Shown: one piece after another, positions 8,042 through 16,616 of the stretch | Layout: every line of letters begins with the position of its first letter | Numbering within the stretch: position 1 is the first letter of the stretch | Assembly (NCBI RefSeq): GCF_017311415.1 | Contig: NZ_JAEKIS010000003.1 | Location: 62,001 to 126,000 of the forward strand | From: Salipiger abyssi | GTDB taxonomy: Bacteria; Pseudomonadota; Alphaproteobacteria; Rhodobacterales; Rhodobacteraceae | DNA length: 64,000 bases | Direction: 5' to 3' | Program-made: the position numbers and the translations under genes | The notes under the pieces: generated by a model | Told to the model about the DNA's origin: nothing | The model's database searches: none | What the model saw: the letters and a program-made list of their open reading frames with translations, nothing else

Positions 8042-8809
8042 ATGCGCCAACAGCTTGACGTGTTTCTGGAGCGCCCCGTGACGCGCTATACGATCATGGG
8101 GGTGATCCTGTTCAATGCGATCATTCTGGGGCTCGAAACCTCGCAGGGCGCCATGGATGCCGCCGGCTGGCTGATCGTGACGCTGGACGGGATCTGCCTG
8201 GCGATCTTCGTGGCCGAGCTGGTGGCCAAGCTCTATGCGCGCGGGCTGGCCTTCTTCCGCTCCGGCTGGAACGTCTTCGATTTCTTTGTGGTCGGCATCG
8301 CGCTGGTGCCGGCGGGGCAGGGGCTCGCGGTGCTGCGGGCGTTGCGCATCCTGCGTCTGCTGCGCGTTGTCTCGGTCGCGCCGACCCTGCGCCGGGTGGT
8401 CGAGGGCTTCGTCTCGGCGTTGCCCGGCATGGGTTCGGTCTTCCTGCTGATGGGAGTGATCTTCTACATCTCCGCCGTCATCGCGACCAAGCTCTTCGCC
8501 GCCGCCTTCCCGCAATGGTTCGGCACGCTCGGTGCGTCGTTCTATTCGCTGTTCCAGATCATGACGCTGGAAAGCTGGTCCATGGGCATCGTGCGCCCGG
8601 TGATGGAGGTCTACCCAGAGGCCTGGCTGTTCTTCGTGCCCTTCATCCTGGTCACCACCTTCGCGGTGGTGAACCTGGTGGTCGGCCTCATCGTGAACTC
8701 GATGCAGGAGGCGCATGCGGAGGAAAGCAACGCCGCCACCGACCATTATCGCGACGAGGTGCTGCGCCGGCTCTCCGCCATCGAGGCGCGGCTTTCCGAG
8801 CGCTCCTGA
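8042..8809 (+). CDS. Voltage-gated sodium channel, NavBac type
   Basis: This encodes 255 residues, one six-helix subunit that would form tetramers in the inner membrane. Helix S4 carries the voltage-sensing arginines at every third position (Arg99, 102, 105, 108 in LRALRILRLLR). The pore has the selectivity filter TLESWSM (175-181), identical to the filter I recall for NavAb, and S6 contains FAVVNLVVGLIVNSM. The C-terminal tail after about 222 is a short helix with heptad-like spacing, matching the coiled-coil that assembles these tetramers. Such channels are known from marine bacteria, including the Roseobacter group. Their physiological role, possibly in motility or pH balance, is inferred rather than visible here. 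Confidence 0.95.
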   Translation: MRQQLDVFLERPVTRYTIMGVILFNAIILGLETSQGAMDAAGWLIVTLDGICLAIFVAELVAKLYARGLAFFRSGWNVFDFFVVGIALVPAGQGLAVLRALRILRLLRVVSVAPTLRRVVEGFVSALPGMGSVFLLMGVIFYISAVIATKLFAAAFPQWFGTLGASFYSLFQIMTLESWSMGIVRPVMEVYPEAWLFFVPFILVTTFAVVNLVVGLIVNSMQEAHAEESNAATDHYRDEVLRRLSAIEARLSERS

Positions 8810-8810
8810 T

Positions 8811-8845
8811 CCTTCATCTTTCGGACAAATACTCCCGCCGGAGGC
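8811..8845. repeat. Dispersed GTATTTG..GGAAAGA motif, copy b
   Basis: CCTTCATCTTTCGGACAAAT followed by ACTCCCGCCGGAGGC directly follows the channel gene. It is the reverse complement of the motif seen at 2499. The CCGCCGGAGGC tail can form a small hairpin. Confidence 0.6.
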
Positions 8846-8896
8846 GTCCTGCCCGCGCCGCTTGCCCCGCCGCCCGGGCATGGGTAGACCGGCGCC

Positions 8897-9250
8897 ATGC
8901 GGATTATCGACGGCATCATCAGCGACCGGGGCTCGAAATACGCTGTCTCGGGCGCCCCCTGCGGCTCGGAGGCGGAGGCGAAGCAACTCCTCAAGGAACT
9001 CTGCCGCAAGAAGAAATTCGCCAAGGCCACGCATAACAGCTGGGGGCTGCTGACTGCGGACGGTCCGGTCAAGAACGACGACGGCGAAAGCGGCGCGGGC
9101 ATGGTGATCCTGCGAATGCTGGAGCGCGAGGATCTGCGCGATCATCTGGTCGTGGTGACGCGCTGGTACGGCGGCAAGCATCTGGGTGGCGACCGGTTTC
9201 GCCATGTGCAGGAGGCGGTGCGGATCTATCTCGAGGATCTGCGCGGTTAG
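8897..9250 (+). CDS. IMPACT (YigZ/UPF0029) family protein
   Basis: This encodes 117 residues. It corresponds to the N-terminal domain of the IMPACT/YigZ family: SRGSKY-like opening (SDRGSKYAVSG), HNSWGL, DDGESGAGMVIL, and the strong signature TRWYGGKHLGGDRFRH. Full-length YigZ proteins have a second C-terminal domain of about 80 residues that is lacking here, so this is a one-domain version. Members bind nucleic acid or ribosomes in some organisms; the bacterial role is unknown. It begins after the repeat behind the channel gene and converges with the TSUP permease gene. Confidence 0.85.
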   Translation: MRIIDGIISDRGSKYAVSGAPCGSEAEAKQLLKELCRKKKFAKATHNSWGLLTADGPVKNDDGESGAGMVILRMLEREDLRDHLVVVTRWYGGKHLGGDRFRHVQEAVRIYLEDLRG

Positions 9251-9280
9251 GACCGCGAGGTCCGCATCGCGGCGCGCATC

Positions 9281-10051
9281 CTAGGCAAAGAACGCTCGCC
9301 GCAGCAGGTTCAGCGCCGCCACCAGCAGCACCCAGAGCGTGATCTTGCGAAACGCGGCCTGGTCGATGCGGTCATGCACCCGCATGCCCAGCCACATGCC
9401 CGCCAGTGCCGGGATCAGCAGCAGGGCGGAAAACCGCACCGTTTCGGCGTTCAGCACGCCAGAGACGGTATGCGCGGCGGTCAGTGCCACCGCGCCAAGC
9501 CCATAGGCCACGCCCTGCACGCGGATCTGCTCGCGCTTTTCGGTGTCTATCGCCGTGAGATAGGCCACGAGCGGCGGCCCCCAGACGCCGGACATGCCGC
9601 CGATAAAGCCCGCGACACTGCCCACCACCGCCTCCAGCCTGCGGTTCGCGCCCTGTCGCAGATGCGGGCGCCAGCCCGCCAGCTGCATCGCGCAGAACAG
9701 CGCCACGGGCCCGCCGATCAGCGCAAGCATCACCGGCACTGGCAGTACCCGGACGAGCTGCGAGGAGATCAACAGGAACACGAGCCCGCAGCCGAGGAAC
9801 ACCCCGAAGCGCCGGACAGAGGCCAGCGCCGGGCCAAAACCCTGCCGCAGTGCCTGTATGGCATTGGTCAGAAGCGTCGGCAGAATCAGCCCCGCAAGCG
9901 CCAGTTCCGGAGGCAGGAAACTGCCGAGTCCCGAAATCAGGATCATCGGCATGGCGAAGCCGACCATTCCCTTGATCAGCCCGGCCAATGCCGCAATGCT
10001 GAGTGCAAGCAACAGCGCCGCCGGGGAAACGAGCGTAAAGATCACGTCCAT
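9281..10051 (-). CDS. TSUP (TauE/SafE) family permease
   Basis: This encodes 256 residues with about eight hydrophobic helices and the two-repeat pattern of the TSUP family: GLIKGMVGFAMPMILI in the first half and GFIGGMSGVWGPPLVAYL in the second. Members export sulfite, sulfoacetate or other organosulfur anions, or take up small carboxylates; substrate cannot be assigned. I chose ATG 10051 because the product then starts MDVIFTLVSPAALLL like the family; ATG 10072 adds seven residues. It is divergent from mcd, with about 150 bases between them. Confidence 0.85.
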   Translation of the reverse strand: MDVIFTLVSPAALLLALSIAALAGLIKGMVGFAMPMILISGLGSFLPPELALAGLILPTLLTNAIQALRQGFGPALASVRRFGVFLGCGLVFLLISSQLVRVLPVPVMLALIGGPVALFCAMQLAGWRPHLRQGANRRLEAVVGSVAGFIGGMSGVWGPPLVAYLTAIDTEKREQIRVQGVAYGLGAVALTAAHTVSGVLNAETVRFSALLLIPALAGMWLGMRVHDRIDQAAFRKITLWVLLVAALNLLRRAFFA

Positions 10052-10198
10052 GGGCGGGGCATAGCATGGCACAGCAGTCGGCGCAGCAGTATTTCATCGC
10101 GTAACAATAGAACCTTCTTCGTATATTTCGCGCATTTTTGTTGCGCTGCACCTGCAAAATAGATATCCCCCACACGACCCAGGAGAAGGAAGTGATTC

Positions 10199-11887
10199 AT
10201 GGCACATGACGGACAAGACGTAAGCCTTGGCGAAAGCCTCCTGCTCGACGATCTGCTGGCGCTGACCAAATCGGCCATCGCCCCGGCGGAGGCGGTGTTC
10301 GAAGCGGCGCGGCAATCGGTGCGCGCCATGGTCGAGGAGGACGGGCGCGTCTCCGGTACGCTGATCGAGGCGCACCAGTTCGCGGCGCATGGCCTGGCCT
10401 GGCTGGCCACCTATGTCGAGTCGCTGCGTCAGATGCAGTACTGGGCCGACAAACTCACCGGAGAGGGCACGTTCGGCGAGGTCGAGCAGCTCATTCACCA
10501 GATCGCATTCGGCGAATATCTCAGCCAGATCGCCGGCGGCATCCAGATGAACCAGGGCGAGATGGTGCGTCTGGGCGATCTCGGCCTCGGCGCCGAGGTG
10601 CTGGCCGCTTTCCGCACTCCCGAGGTCGAGATTCTGATGGCGCGCGGCAACGGTCAGGCCGCCCGCACCCGTCTGGTCGAGCTGATGCAGGAGCGCGCCG
10701 CCGAGATCACCGTCGGCAAGACCGGGCTCGACGACGAGCTCGAGATGATCCGCGAGCAGTTCCGCCGCTATGCCGTCGACAAGGTCGAGCCCTTTGCCCA
10801 TGAGTGGCACCTCAAGGACGAGCTGATCCCGATGGAGGTGATCGAGGAGCTCTCCGAGATGGGCGTCTTCGGCCTGACCATCCCCGAGGAATATGGCGGG
10901 TTCGGCCTGTCGAAAGCCTCCATGTGCGTGGTCTCCGAAGAGCTGTCGCGCGGCTATATCGGCGTGGGTTCGCTGGGCACGCGCTCGGAGATCGCCGCCG
11001 AGCTGATCCTCGCGGGCGGCACCGAGGAACAGAAGGAAAAATGGCTGCCGGCGCTTGCCAGCGGGGAAAAGCTGCCCACGGCGGTCTTTACCGAGCCCAA
11101 TACCGGCTCCGATCTCGGGTCGCTGCGCACCCGCGCGGTGAAGGGCGAGGATGGTGATTACACCGTGACCGGCAACAAGACCTGGATCACCCACGCCGCG
11201 CGCACCCATGTGATGACGCTGCTTGCGCGCACCGACCCGGGCACGTCGGATTACAAGGGCCTGTCGATGTTCCTGGCGGAAAAGACCCCGGGCACCGACG
11301 AGGATCCGTTCCCGACCGAGGGGATGACCGGCGGCGAGATCGAGGTGCTCGGCTATCGCGGCATGAAGGAATACGAGCTCGGGTTCGACGGGTTCAAGAT
11401 CAAGGGCGAGAACCTGCTGGGCGGCGAAGAGGGCAAGGGCTTCAAGCAGCTCATGGCGACCTTTGAAAGCGCCCGGATCCAGACCGCGGCGCGGGCGATC
11501 GGCGTGGCGCAGGCGGCGCTCGATGTGGGGATGCGTTATGCGGAGGATCGCAAGCAGTTCGGCAAATCGCTGATTGCCTTCCCGCGCGTCTCGGGCAAGC
11601 TGGCGATGATGGCGGTGGAGATCATGATCGCCCGCCAGCTCACCTATTTCTCGGCGCGCGAGAAAGACGAGGGTATCCGCTGCGATCTCGAGGCGGGCAT
11701 GGCCAAGCTGCTGGGCGCCCGGGTGGCCTGGGCCAATGCGGACAATGCCTTGCAGATCCATGGCGGCAACGGCTTTGCGCTGGAATACACGGTGAGCCGC
11801 ATCCTCTGCGATGCCCGCATCCTCAACATCTTCGAGGGGGCCGCCGAGATTCAGGCACAGGTGATCGCGCGCCGTCTGCTCGGATAA
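10199..11887 (+). CDS. mcd: (2S)-methylsuccinyl-CoA dehydrogenase
   Basis: This encodes 562 residues. It is an FAD-containing acyl-CoA dehydrogenase with a helical N-terminal extension of about 165 residues ahead of the usual domain. That extension and overall length are the hallmark of Mcd, the enzyme that oxidises methylsuccinyl-CoA to mesaconyl-CoA in the ethylmalonyl-CoA pathway for acetate assimilation in Rhodobacteraceae. The catalytic domain has IPEEYGGFGLS, AVFTEPNTGSDLGS, VTGNKTWITHA, RIQTAARAIGVAQAAL, YAEDRKQFGK and QIHGGNGFALEY. An AGGAGAAGGAAG site precedes the start. The other pathway genes (ccr, ecm, mcl) are not in this window. The call rests on the N-terminal extension; ordinary acyl-CoA dehydrogenases have about 380-400 residues. 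Confidence 0.9.
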   Translation: MAHDGQDVSLGESLLLDDLLALTKSAIAPAEAVFEAARQSVRAMVEEDGRVSGTLIEAHQFAAHGLAWLATYVESLRQMQYWADKLTGEGTFGEVEQLIHQIAFGEYLSQIAGGIQMNQGEMVRLGDLGLGAEVLAAFRTPEVEILMARGNGQAARTRLVELMQERAAEITVGKTGLDDELEMIREQFRRYAVDKVEPFAHEWHLKDELIPMEVIEELSEMGVFGLTIPEEYGGFGLSKASMCVVSEELSRGYIGVGSLGTRSEIAAELILAGGTEEQKEKWLPALASGEKLPTAVFTEPNTGSDLGSLRTRAVKGEDGDYTVTGNKTWITHAARTHVMTLLARTDPGTSDYKGLSMFLAEKTPGTDEDPFPTEGMTGGEIEVLGYRGMKEYELGFDGFKIKGENLLGGEEGKGFKQLMATFESARIQTAARAIGVAQAALDVGMRYAEDRKQFGKSLIAFPRVSGKLAMMAVEIMIARQLTYFSAREKDEGIRCDLEAGMAKLLGARVAWANADNALQIHGGNGFALEYTVSRILCDARILNIFEGAAEIQAQVIARRLLG

Positions 11888-11890
11888 CCC

Positions 11891-11916
11891 GTAGGGTGGG
11901 CAATCTGCCCACCGTC
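11891..11916. repeat. GTAGGGTGGGC palindrome, copy 1
   Basis: GTAGGGTGGGCAATCTGCCC followed by ACCGTCC starts 3 bases after the mcd stop codon. GGTGGGCA and TGCCCACC halves form a hairpin. A shortened relic reading GGTGGGCAACCCTAC lies at about 12023-12037, in the opposite orientation. Confidence 0.65.
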
Positions 11917-11955
11917 CATTCTCGGTGATGCGCAAGCATCTGCTCCGACGAAACA

Positions 11956-11989
11956 AAAGGGCCCTGCCGAATGCGGTGGGGCCGTTCTT
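11956..11989 (+). terminator. Probable terminator after mcd
   Basis: GGCCCTGCCG pairs with CGGTGGGGCC (one wobble and one bulge region) around AATG and runs into GTTCTTG. It is the better candidate for the end of the mcd transcript than the palindromic repeat just before it. Confidence 0.5.
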
Positions 11990-12052
11990 GTGTGAATACA
12001 TTCACGATTTACGACCTATGAGTGGTGGGCAACCCTACTTTCGTCACGAGGT

Positions 12053-12066
12053 CTGATCTCGATCAA
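12053..12066 (+). promoter_or_regulatory. Possible FNR-like box
   Basis: CTGATctcgATCAA differs by one base from the FNR/FnrL consensus TTGAT-N4-ATCAA. It lies 63 bases upstream of the AhpD-like start codon. FnrL is the oxygen regulator in Rhodobacter relatives. A single near-match of this length can arise by chance. Confidence 0.35.
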
Positions 12067-12088
12067 TGCCGCGGCGCGGCGCGGGTGG

Positions 12089-12118
12089 TTTGACTGAGTC
12101 AAATTCCAAAATTCGAAT
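12089..12118 (+). promoter_or_regulatory. Palindrome plus ATTC-N8-GAAT candidate operator
   Basis: A perfect 7-1-7 palindrome, TTTGACTGAGTCAAA (12089-12103), abuts ATTC-CAAAATTC-GAAT (12103-12118), which ends just before the AGGGA ribosome binding site of the AhpD-like gene. ATTC-N8-GAAT is, as I recall, the recognition pattern reported for the persulfide-responsive repressor SqrR of Rhodobacter capsulatus. A near-copy (GTTC-N8-GAAT) lies upstream of the persulfide-dioxygenase-like gene at 19520. Confidence 0.5.
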
Positions 12119-12128
12119 GGAGGGAACC

Positions 12129-12467
12129 ATGAGCTACAAAGAAACGCTGTCCGGGCTGAAGCCGCAGGTCAAAAGCCTCAATGGCGCCATCGGCGATACC
12201 GCCCAGGGCTTTGGCATGATCGCCAAGAGCCTGCATGGCGACACAGCGCTGACCCACAAGCAGAAAGAGCTGATCGCGCTGGGTATCGCCGTGGCGATCC
12301 GCTGCGAGCCCTGCATCCTGTTCCACACAGAGGCGCTGATCCGCATGGGCACCACGCGCGAGGAAATTGCCGAGACGCTGGCGGTCTGCGTCGAGATGGG
12401 CGGCGGTCCGGGCGTGATGTACGGCTCCAAGGCGCTGGCCGCGTTCGACGAGCTGTCGGCGGCCTGA
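12129..12467 (+). CDS. Carboxymuconolactone decarboxylase/AhpD-like protein
   Basis: This encodes 112 residues, an all-helical AhpD-like domain. The redox motif CEPCILFH (Cys59, Cys62, His66) is the CxxC-x3-H of AhpD-type disulfide reductases, so a peroxide- or sulfur-related thiol role is more likely than true gamma-carboxymuconolactone decarboxylation. GVMYGSKALAAFDEL at the C-terminus is typical. ATG 12129 has the site GGAGGGA. It stands alone, with its own promoter region, an FNR-like box and a candidate ATTC-N8-GAAT operator upstream. A terminator follows. Confidence 0.88.
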   Translation: MSYKETLSGLKPQVKSLNGAIGDTAQGFGMIAKSLHGDTALTHKQKELIALGIAVAIRCEPCILFHTEALIRMGTTREEIAETLAVCVEMGGGPGVMYGSKALAAFDELSAA

Positions 12468-12501
12468 GCGCCGGGCCTTTCGGAGGTTTGAGTGAATGTG
12501 A

Positions 12502-12530
12502 CAGCCCCGCCTTGTGCGGGGCTGCTGTAT
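12502..12530. terminator. Terminator between convergent genes
   Basis: CAGCCCCGC pairs with GCGGGGCTG around CTTGT, followed by CTGTATT. It separates the AhpD-like gene from the convergent YkgJ-type gene, and the stem can work in both directions. Confidence 0.65.
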
Positions 12531-12539
12531 TGAAGGGGC

Positions 12540-12983
12540 TCAGGCTTCGTACCGGCCGAACCGGCCCTGGGGCGGCAGGGCCCAAGCCTCGGGCAGCGCG
12601 GTCTCTGGCGCGGCGGCGATGGGCTCCACCAGCGGTGCCGGCGGATCCAGGCCGTCGCCGGGGATGGCGATTGGCAGGCGCATCGCCTCGGCTAGGTGAA
12701 GCCGGTGCTGACGGGCGCGGCTGCATTCGAAGGAACCGGCGCGATAGGCGCGACAGGCTTCGGGACGGTTTTCGTAGATCCCGCAGACCAGCCGGTCGCC
12801 GTCGCGGCAGAGCTGTGCGCAATGCCCGCCGGCCATCGCCATGTAGCGGCGGCCGTCAGCCTCGGTCGTGATATCGGCAGGAATGTCGCGGCCCCTGTCC
12901 TCTGGCAGGAGAGCGATATATTTCGCGTGCGTGCCGAAACAGCAGGCGCCACAGCGCGTACAGTCCAATGCGTGATCCGTCAT
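12540..12983 (-). CDS. YkgJ family cysteine cluster protein
   Basis: This encodes 147 residues. The cysteines CTRCGACC (8, 11, 14, 15), GGHCAQLC (55, 59), CGIYENRPEAC (67, 77) and FECSRA (87) follow the pattern of the putative zinc- or iron-binding YkgJ/Fe-S oxidoreductase family, which also occurs as FliB-like domains. The biochemical role is unknown. ATG 12983 is chosen because it puts the cluster at residue 8 as in the family; upstream in-frame codons encode low-complexity sequence. A GC-rich inverted repeat at 13103-13121 separates it from pheT, whose transcript reads toward it. Confidence 0.8.
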   Translation of the reverse strand: MTDHALDCTRCGACCFGTHAKYIALLPEDRGRDIPADITTEADGRRYMAMAGGHCAQLCRDGDRLVCGIYENRPEACRAYRAGSFECSRARQHRLHLAEAMRLPIAIPGDGLDPPAPLVEPIAAAPETALPEAWALPPQGRFGRYEA

Positions 12984-13139
12984 GTCGAAGGTCCGAAACG
13001 CGCCGGCGGGAGAAACCCGTGTTCGCCCGCGTGCGCCGCGCTGGCGCTTAATCCCGCGCGTGGGAATGCGCAAGAGCCATCGTTTCGGGAATGAGATGGG
13101 GAAGGGCGCATATGCGCGCCCCGCCCGGGGTGTCGGATG

Positions 13140-15536
13140 TCAGCCGCGCAGCGTGCCGCCGGTGGCTTTCTGCACCTTCTCGACGATCTTGCCGGCCACC
13201 GCCTCGATGTCCTTTTCGGTGAGCGTCGTATCGCTCGGTTGCAGGCGCACGGTGATGGCCAGCGATTTGCGGCCCTCGCCGAGGCTGCCGCCGACGAATT
13301 CGTCGAAGACCCGCACCTCTGAAATCAGCGTCTTGTCGGCGCCGGCCGCGGCGTTGACCAGATCCAGAGCCGCCACATCGGCATCGACCACGAAGGCGAA
13401 ATCGCGCTCGACCGCCTGAAGATCGTTCAGCACCAGCGCCGGACGGCTGGCGCCCGATTTACGCGGCAGCGGGATCTCTTCCGGCCAGAGGGTAAAGCCC
13501 ACCGCCGGCCCCTTGACGCCCATCTCTTGCAGCACCTTGGGGTGGATCTCGCCGAAGATGCCCAGCACCTTCTTGGGACCGAGGCAGAGCTTGCCGTGAC
13601 GGCCCGGATGCCACCATTCGCGGGCGCCGCGCAGGATCTGCATTTTTGCCGGCGCGCCCATCGCCGCAAGCACCGCCTCGGCATCGGCCTTGGCGTCATA
13701 GAGATCGACGGGGCGGGCGGCGCCATGCACGTCCTTGGGCCCGGTGCGCCCGACCAGCAGGCCGGTCACCAGCAGGTGCTGTTCGCCCGGTTCGCCGCCG
13801 CGGAACGCCGCGCCGACCTCGAACAGCGCGACATCGGCAAAGCCGCGCGCCTGGTTGCGCGCCGCCGCCTGCAACAGACCGGGCAGCAGCGCCGGGCGCA
13901 TATGGCTCAGCTCCGAGCTGATCGGGTTGGCCAGCATGGTCGCATCGCTGCCGCCGCCAAAGAGCTCTGCCGAGGCCTTGTCGATGAAGCTGTAGGTGAC
14001 GCATTCGTTATAGCCGAGCTCGGCCACCGTGCGCCGCGCGATCTGTTCGCGCTTTTGCATCGGCGACAGGATCGGCGCCGGCACGCCGCTCTGCGGGCGC
14101 GGCATCGGCTTGCCCTGAAGCCTGGTGAGCGAGGCGACGCGGGCGACCTCTTCCACCAGATCGGCCTCGCCCATCACGTCGGGGCGCCAGGAGGGCACCT
14201 GCGCCATGTCGCCGTCGAGCGTGAAACCGAGCGCGGTCAGCGTCGCGCGCTGCTCGTCCGCCGGGATCTCCATGCCCACGAGCGAGACCAAGCGATCGGT
14301 GTCGAGCCTGTAGGCGCGCGTCGTGTCCGGGGTCTTGCCGGCGATCACCACCTCGGAGGCCTCGCCGCCGGCGATATCGAGGATCATCTGCGTCGCCGCC
14401 TCGATGCCGGGCGCCGCGGATTCCGGGTCGATGCCGCGCTCGAAGCGGTAGCGTGCGTCGGAATTGATCTTGAGCGCACGGCCGGTATAGGCGGTGCGGA
14501 TCGGATCGAACCACGCCGCCTCAAGGAATACGTTCACCGTCTCGTCGCTGACGCCGGTGGGCTCGCCGCCCATCACGCCGCCGAGGCTTTCCGGCCCGGT
14601 CTCGTCGGAGATCAGGATCATCCCCGGTTCCATCGTATAGGTGCGCTCGTCGAGCGCCTCCAGCGTCTCGCCGCCCGCCGCCGCATGCACGCGCAGCCCG
14701 CCCGACATCTTGTCGGCGTCGAAGACGTGCAGCGGGCGGTTGCGGTCGAAGGTGAAGAAGTTGGTCACGTCGACCAGGAAGGAGATCGGGCGCAGGCCGA
14801 TGGCCTTCAGCCGGTCCTGAAGCCATTGCGGCGAGGGGCCGTTCTTCACCCCCCTGATGAGCCGCCCGTAGAAGACCGGGCAGCCCTCGCTGGCGCTCTC
14901 TTCGATGCTCACCGAGACGGGGCAGGGGAAGGCGCCGGGCACGCTCACCTCGGGGATCGGCTTCAGCGTGCCGAGCCCGCGTGCCGCCAGATCGCGGGCG
15001 ATGCCATGCACCCCCAGCGCGTCGGGGCGGTTGGGGGTGATGGCGATCTCGATCACCGGATCGACCTTGGCGGGATCGTTCTTCGCCAGCCAGTCGGTGA
15101 ATTTTTCGCCGACCTCGCCGGTCTCCAGCTCGATGATGCCGTTATGCTCGTCCGAGAGCTCCATCTCGCGCTCCGAGCACATCATGCCAAAGCTCTCGAT
15201 GCCGCGGATCTTGCCGACCTGGATCGTGGTGTCGATGCCGGGCACATAGGTGCCGGGCTTGGCCACCACCACGGTGATGCCCTCGCGCGCATTGGGGGCG
15301 CCGCAGATGATCTGGCTCTCGCCCTCATCGGTCATCACGGTGCAGACCCTGAGCTTGTCCGCGTCCGGGTGCTTTTCGGCTTTCAGCACCTTGCCGATGG
15401 TAAAGGCCGCCAGACGGTCGGCGGGGTTCTCGACCCCTTCCACTTCCAGTCCGAGATCGGTCAGCGCCTCGGTGATCTCATCGACCGAGGCGGTGGTGTC
15501 GAGGTGGTCTTTCAGCCAGGAAAGCGTGAATTTCAT
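13140..15536 (-). CDS. pheT: Phenylalanyl-tRNA synthetase beta subunit
   Basis: This encodes 798 residues, the usual length for bacterial PheT. In order it has an EMAP-like tRNA-binding domain (about 39-150, with ADKLRVCTV and IICGAPNAREG), the B3/B4 editing region (GSFEPxx-like part near 210-370), the B5 domain, the catalytic-like core with GLLQAAARNQARG, and a C-terminal ferredoxin-fold anticodon-binding domain ending ATGGTLRG. It pairs with PheS to charge tRNA-Phe. pheS is not adjacent in this window: the next gene upstream is on the other strand. Confidence 0.97.
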   Translation of the reverse strand: MKFTLSWLKDHLDTTASVDEITEALTDLGLEVEGVENPADRLAAFTIGKVLKAEKHPDADKLRVCTVMTDEGESQIICGAPNAREGITVVVAKPGTYVPGIDTTIQVGKIRGIESFGMMCSEREMELSDEHNGIIELETGEVGEKFTDWLAKNDPAKVDPVIEIAITPNRPDALGVHGIARDLAARGLGTLKPIPEVSVPGAFPCPVSVSIEESASEGCPVFYGRLIRGVKNGPSPQWLQDRLKAIGLRPISFLVDVTNFFTFDRNRPLHVFDADKMSGGLRVHAAAGGETLEALDERTYTMEPGMILISDETGPESLGGVMGGEPTGVSDETVNVFLEAAWFDPIRTAYTGRALKINSDARYRFERGIDPESAAPGIEAATQMILDIAGGEASEVVIAGKTPDTTRAYRLDTDRLVSLVGMEIPADEQRATLTALGFTLDGDMAQVPSWRPDVMGEADLVEEVARVASLTRLQGKPMPRPQSGVPAPILSPMQKREQIARRTVAELGYNECVTYSFIDKASAELFGGGSDATMLANPISSELSHMRPALLPGLLQAAARNQARGFADVALFEVGAAFRGGEPGEQHLLVTGLLVGRTGPKDVHGAARPVDLYDAKADAEAVLAAMGAPAKMQILRGAREWWHPGRHGKLCLGPKKVLGIFGEIHPKVLQEMGVKGPAVGFTLWPEEIPLPRKSGASRPALVLNDLQAVERDFAFVVDADVAALDLVNAAAGADKTLISEVRVFDEFVGGSLGEGRKSLAITVRLQPSDTTLTEKDIEAVAGKIVEKVQKATGGTLRG

Positions 15537-15742
15537 CGCAGGGGCGCCCGGGTTGGTTTCCGTGTCGCGTGGCTCTTACCGGATCGCGGCGGAAGGGGAA
15601 AGGGGCGCGCGCCCGGGCGGCGGCACGAAAACCCCGGCCCGCGTCGGATTGGGCGGTTTGCCATCGCGGAAAATAGCCTTACTCTCGCCCCGAGACGGCC
15701 CCTCGGGGCAAGCGCGGACCGCAGCCGAGGGTTTCAGACCTG

Positions 15743-16591
15743 ATGACCACCAATCCGGATCTCGACAGCCTGCTTGCGCAAAGCCGGCGCCGCACCCGGC
15801 TGGGGCTCTGGCGGCGCAACGCGTCGGACTGGCTGCTGTTCCTCGCCGGCGCCGGGCTGATCCTCTGGGGCATCGTCGCGGGCGCGCAGGCAATGCGCTA
15901 CAACTGGCAATGGTATCGCGTGCCGCGCTATTTCTGGCGCGAGATCGACGGCGAACTGATCTGGGGCCCGCTGATGCGCGGCCTCTTCGTGACGCTGGAG
16001 ATTACCCTCTGGGGCGCGCTGCTGGCCTTTGCCATCGGGCTCGCCGTGGCGCTTTTGCGGCTGTCGCGCTCTTACGCCGGCCACGCGCTGGCCACCGCCT
16101 ATCTCGAGATCATCCGCAACACGCCGCTGCTGGTGCAGATGTATCTCTTCTATTTCGTGCTCTCGCCCATCCTCGGGATCGAGCGCTTCTGGACCGGGGT
16201 GCTCTGCCTTGCGGTGTTCGAGGCCTCCTTCATCTCCGAGATCCTGCGCAGCGGCATCCTGTCGGTGCCGCGCAGCCAGTGGGAGGCGGCGGCCTCGCTG
16301 GGGATGCGCCCCTATGCCACCTATCGCAAGGTGGTGCTGCCGCAAGCGGTGCCGCTGATGCTGCCGCCGCTGACCTCGTCGCTGGTGAACCTGACGAAAA
16401 GCTCGGCCATCGTCTCGACCATCGCGGTATTCGACTTGACGAACGAGGGCCGCACCGTCATCGCCGATACCTTCATGACCTTCGAGATCTGGCTGACCGT
16501 CGCGGCGATCTATCTCGTGCTGACGATCGGCCTGTCTTCCGTCGCCGCCTGGCTGGAACGCCGGGCGCGCCGTTTCGCAGACCAGAATTGA
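15743..16591 (+). CDS. Polar amino-acid ABC transporter permease (1)
   Basis: This encodes 282 residues. It is a HisM/GlnP-type inner-membrane permease with five to six helices and the EAA loop EAAASLGMRPYATYRKVVLPQA that contacts the ATPase. An N-terminal segment of about 70 residues with one extra helix precedes the conserved core (RGLFVTLEITLWG). The operon is permease, binding protein (25 bases on), permease. It probably serves glutamate, aspartate or a related polar amino acid, but the ligand is not readable. Confidence 0.9.
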   Translation: MTTNPDLDSLLAQSRRRTRLGLWRRNASDWLLFLAGAGLILWGIVAGAQAMRYNWQWYRVPRYFWREIDGELIWGPLMRGLFVTLEITLWGALLAFAIGLAVALLRLSRSYAGHALATAYLEIIRNTPLLVQMYLFYFVLSPILGIERFWTGVLCLAVFEASFISEILRSGILSVPRSQWEAAASLGMRPYATYRKVVLPQAVPLMLPPLTSSLVNLTKSSAIVSTIAVFDLTNEGRTVIADTFMTFEIWLTVAAIYLVLTIGLSSVAAWLERRARRFADQN

Positions 16592-16616
16592 CTCGTTTCA
16601 AAGGGGAGCAACCCAG

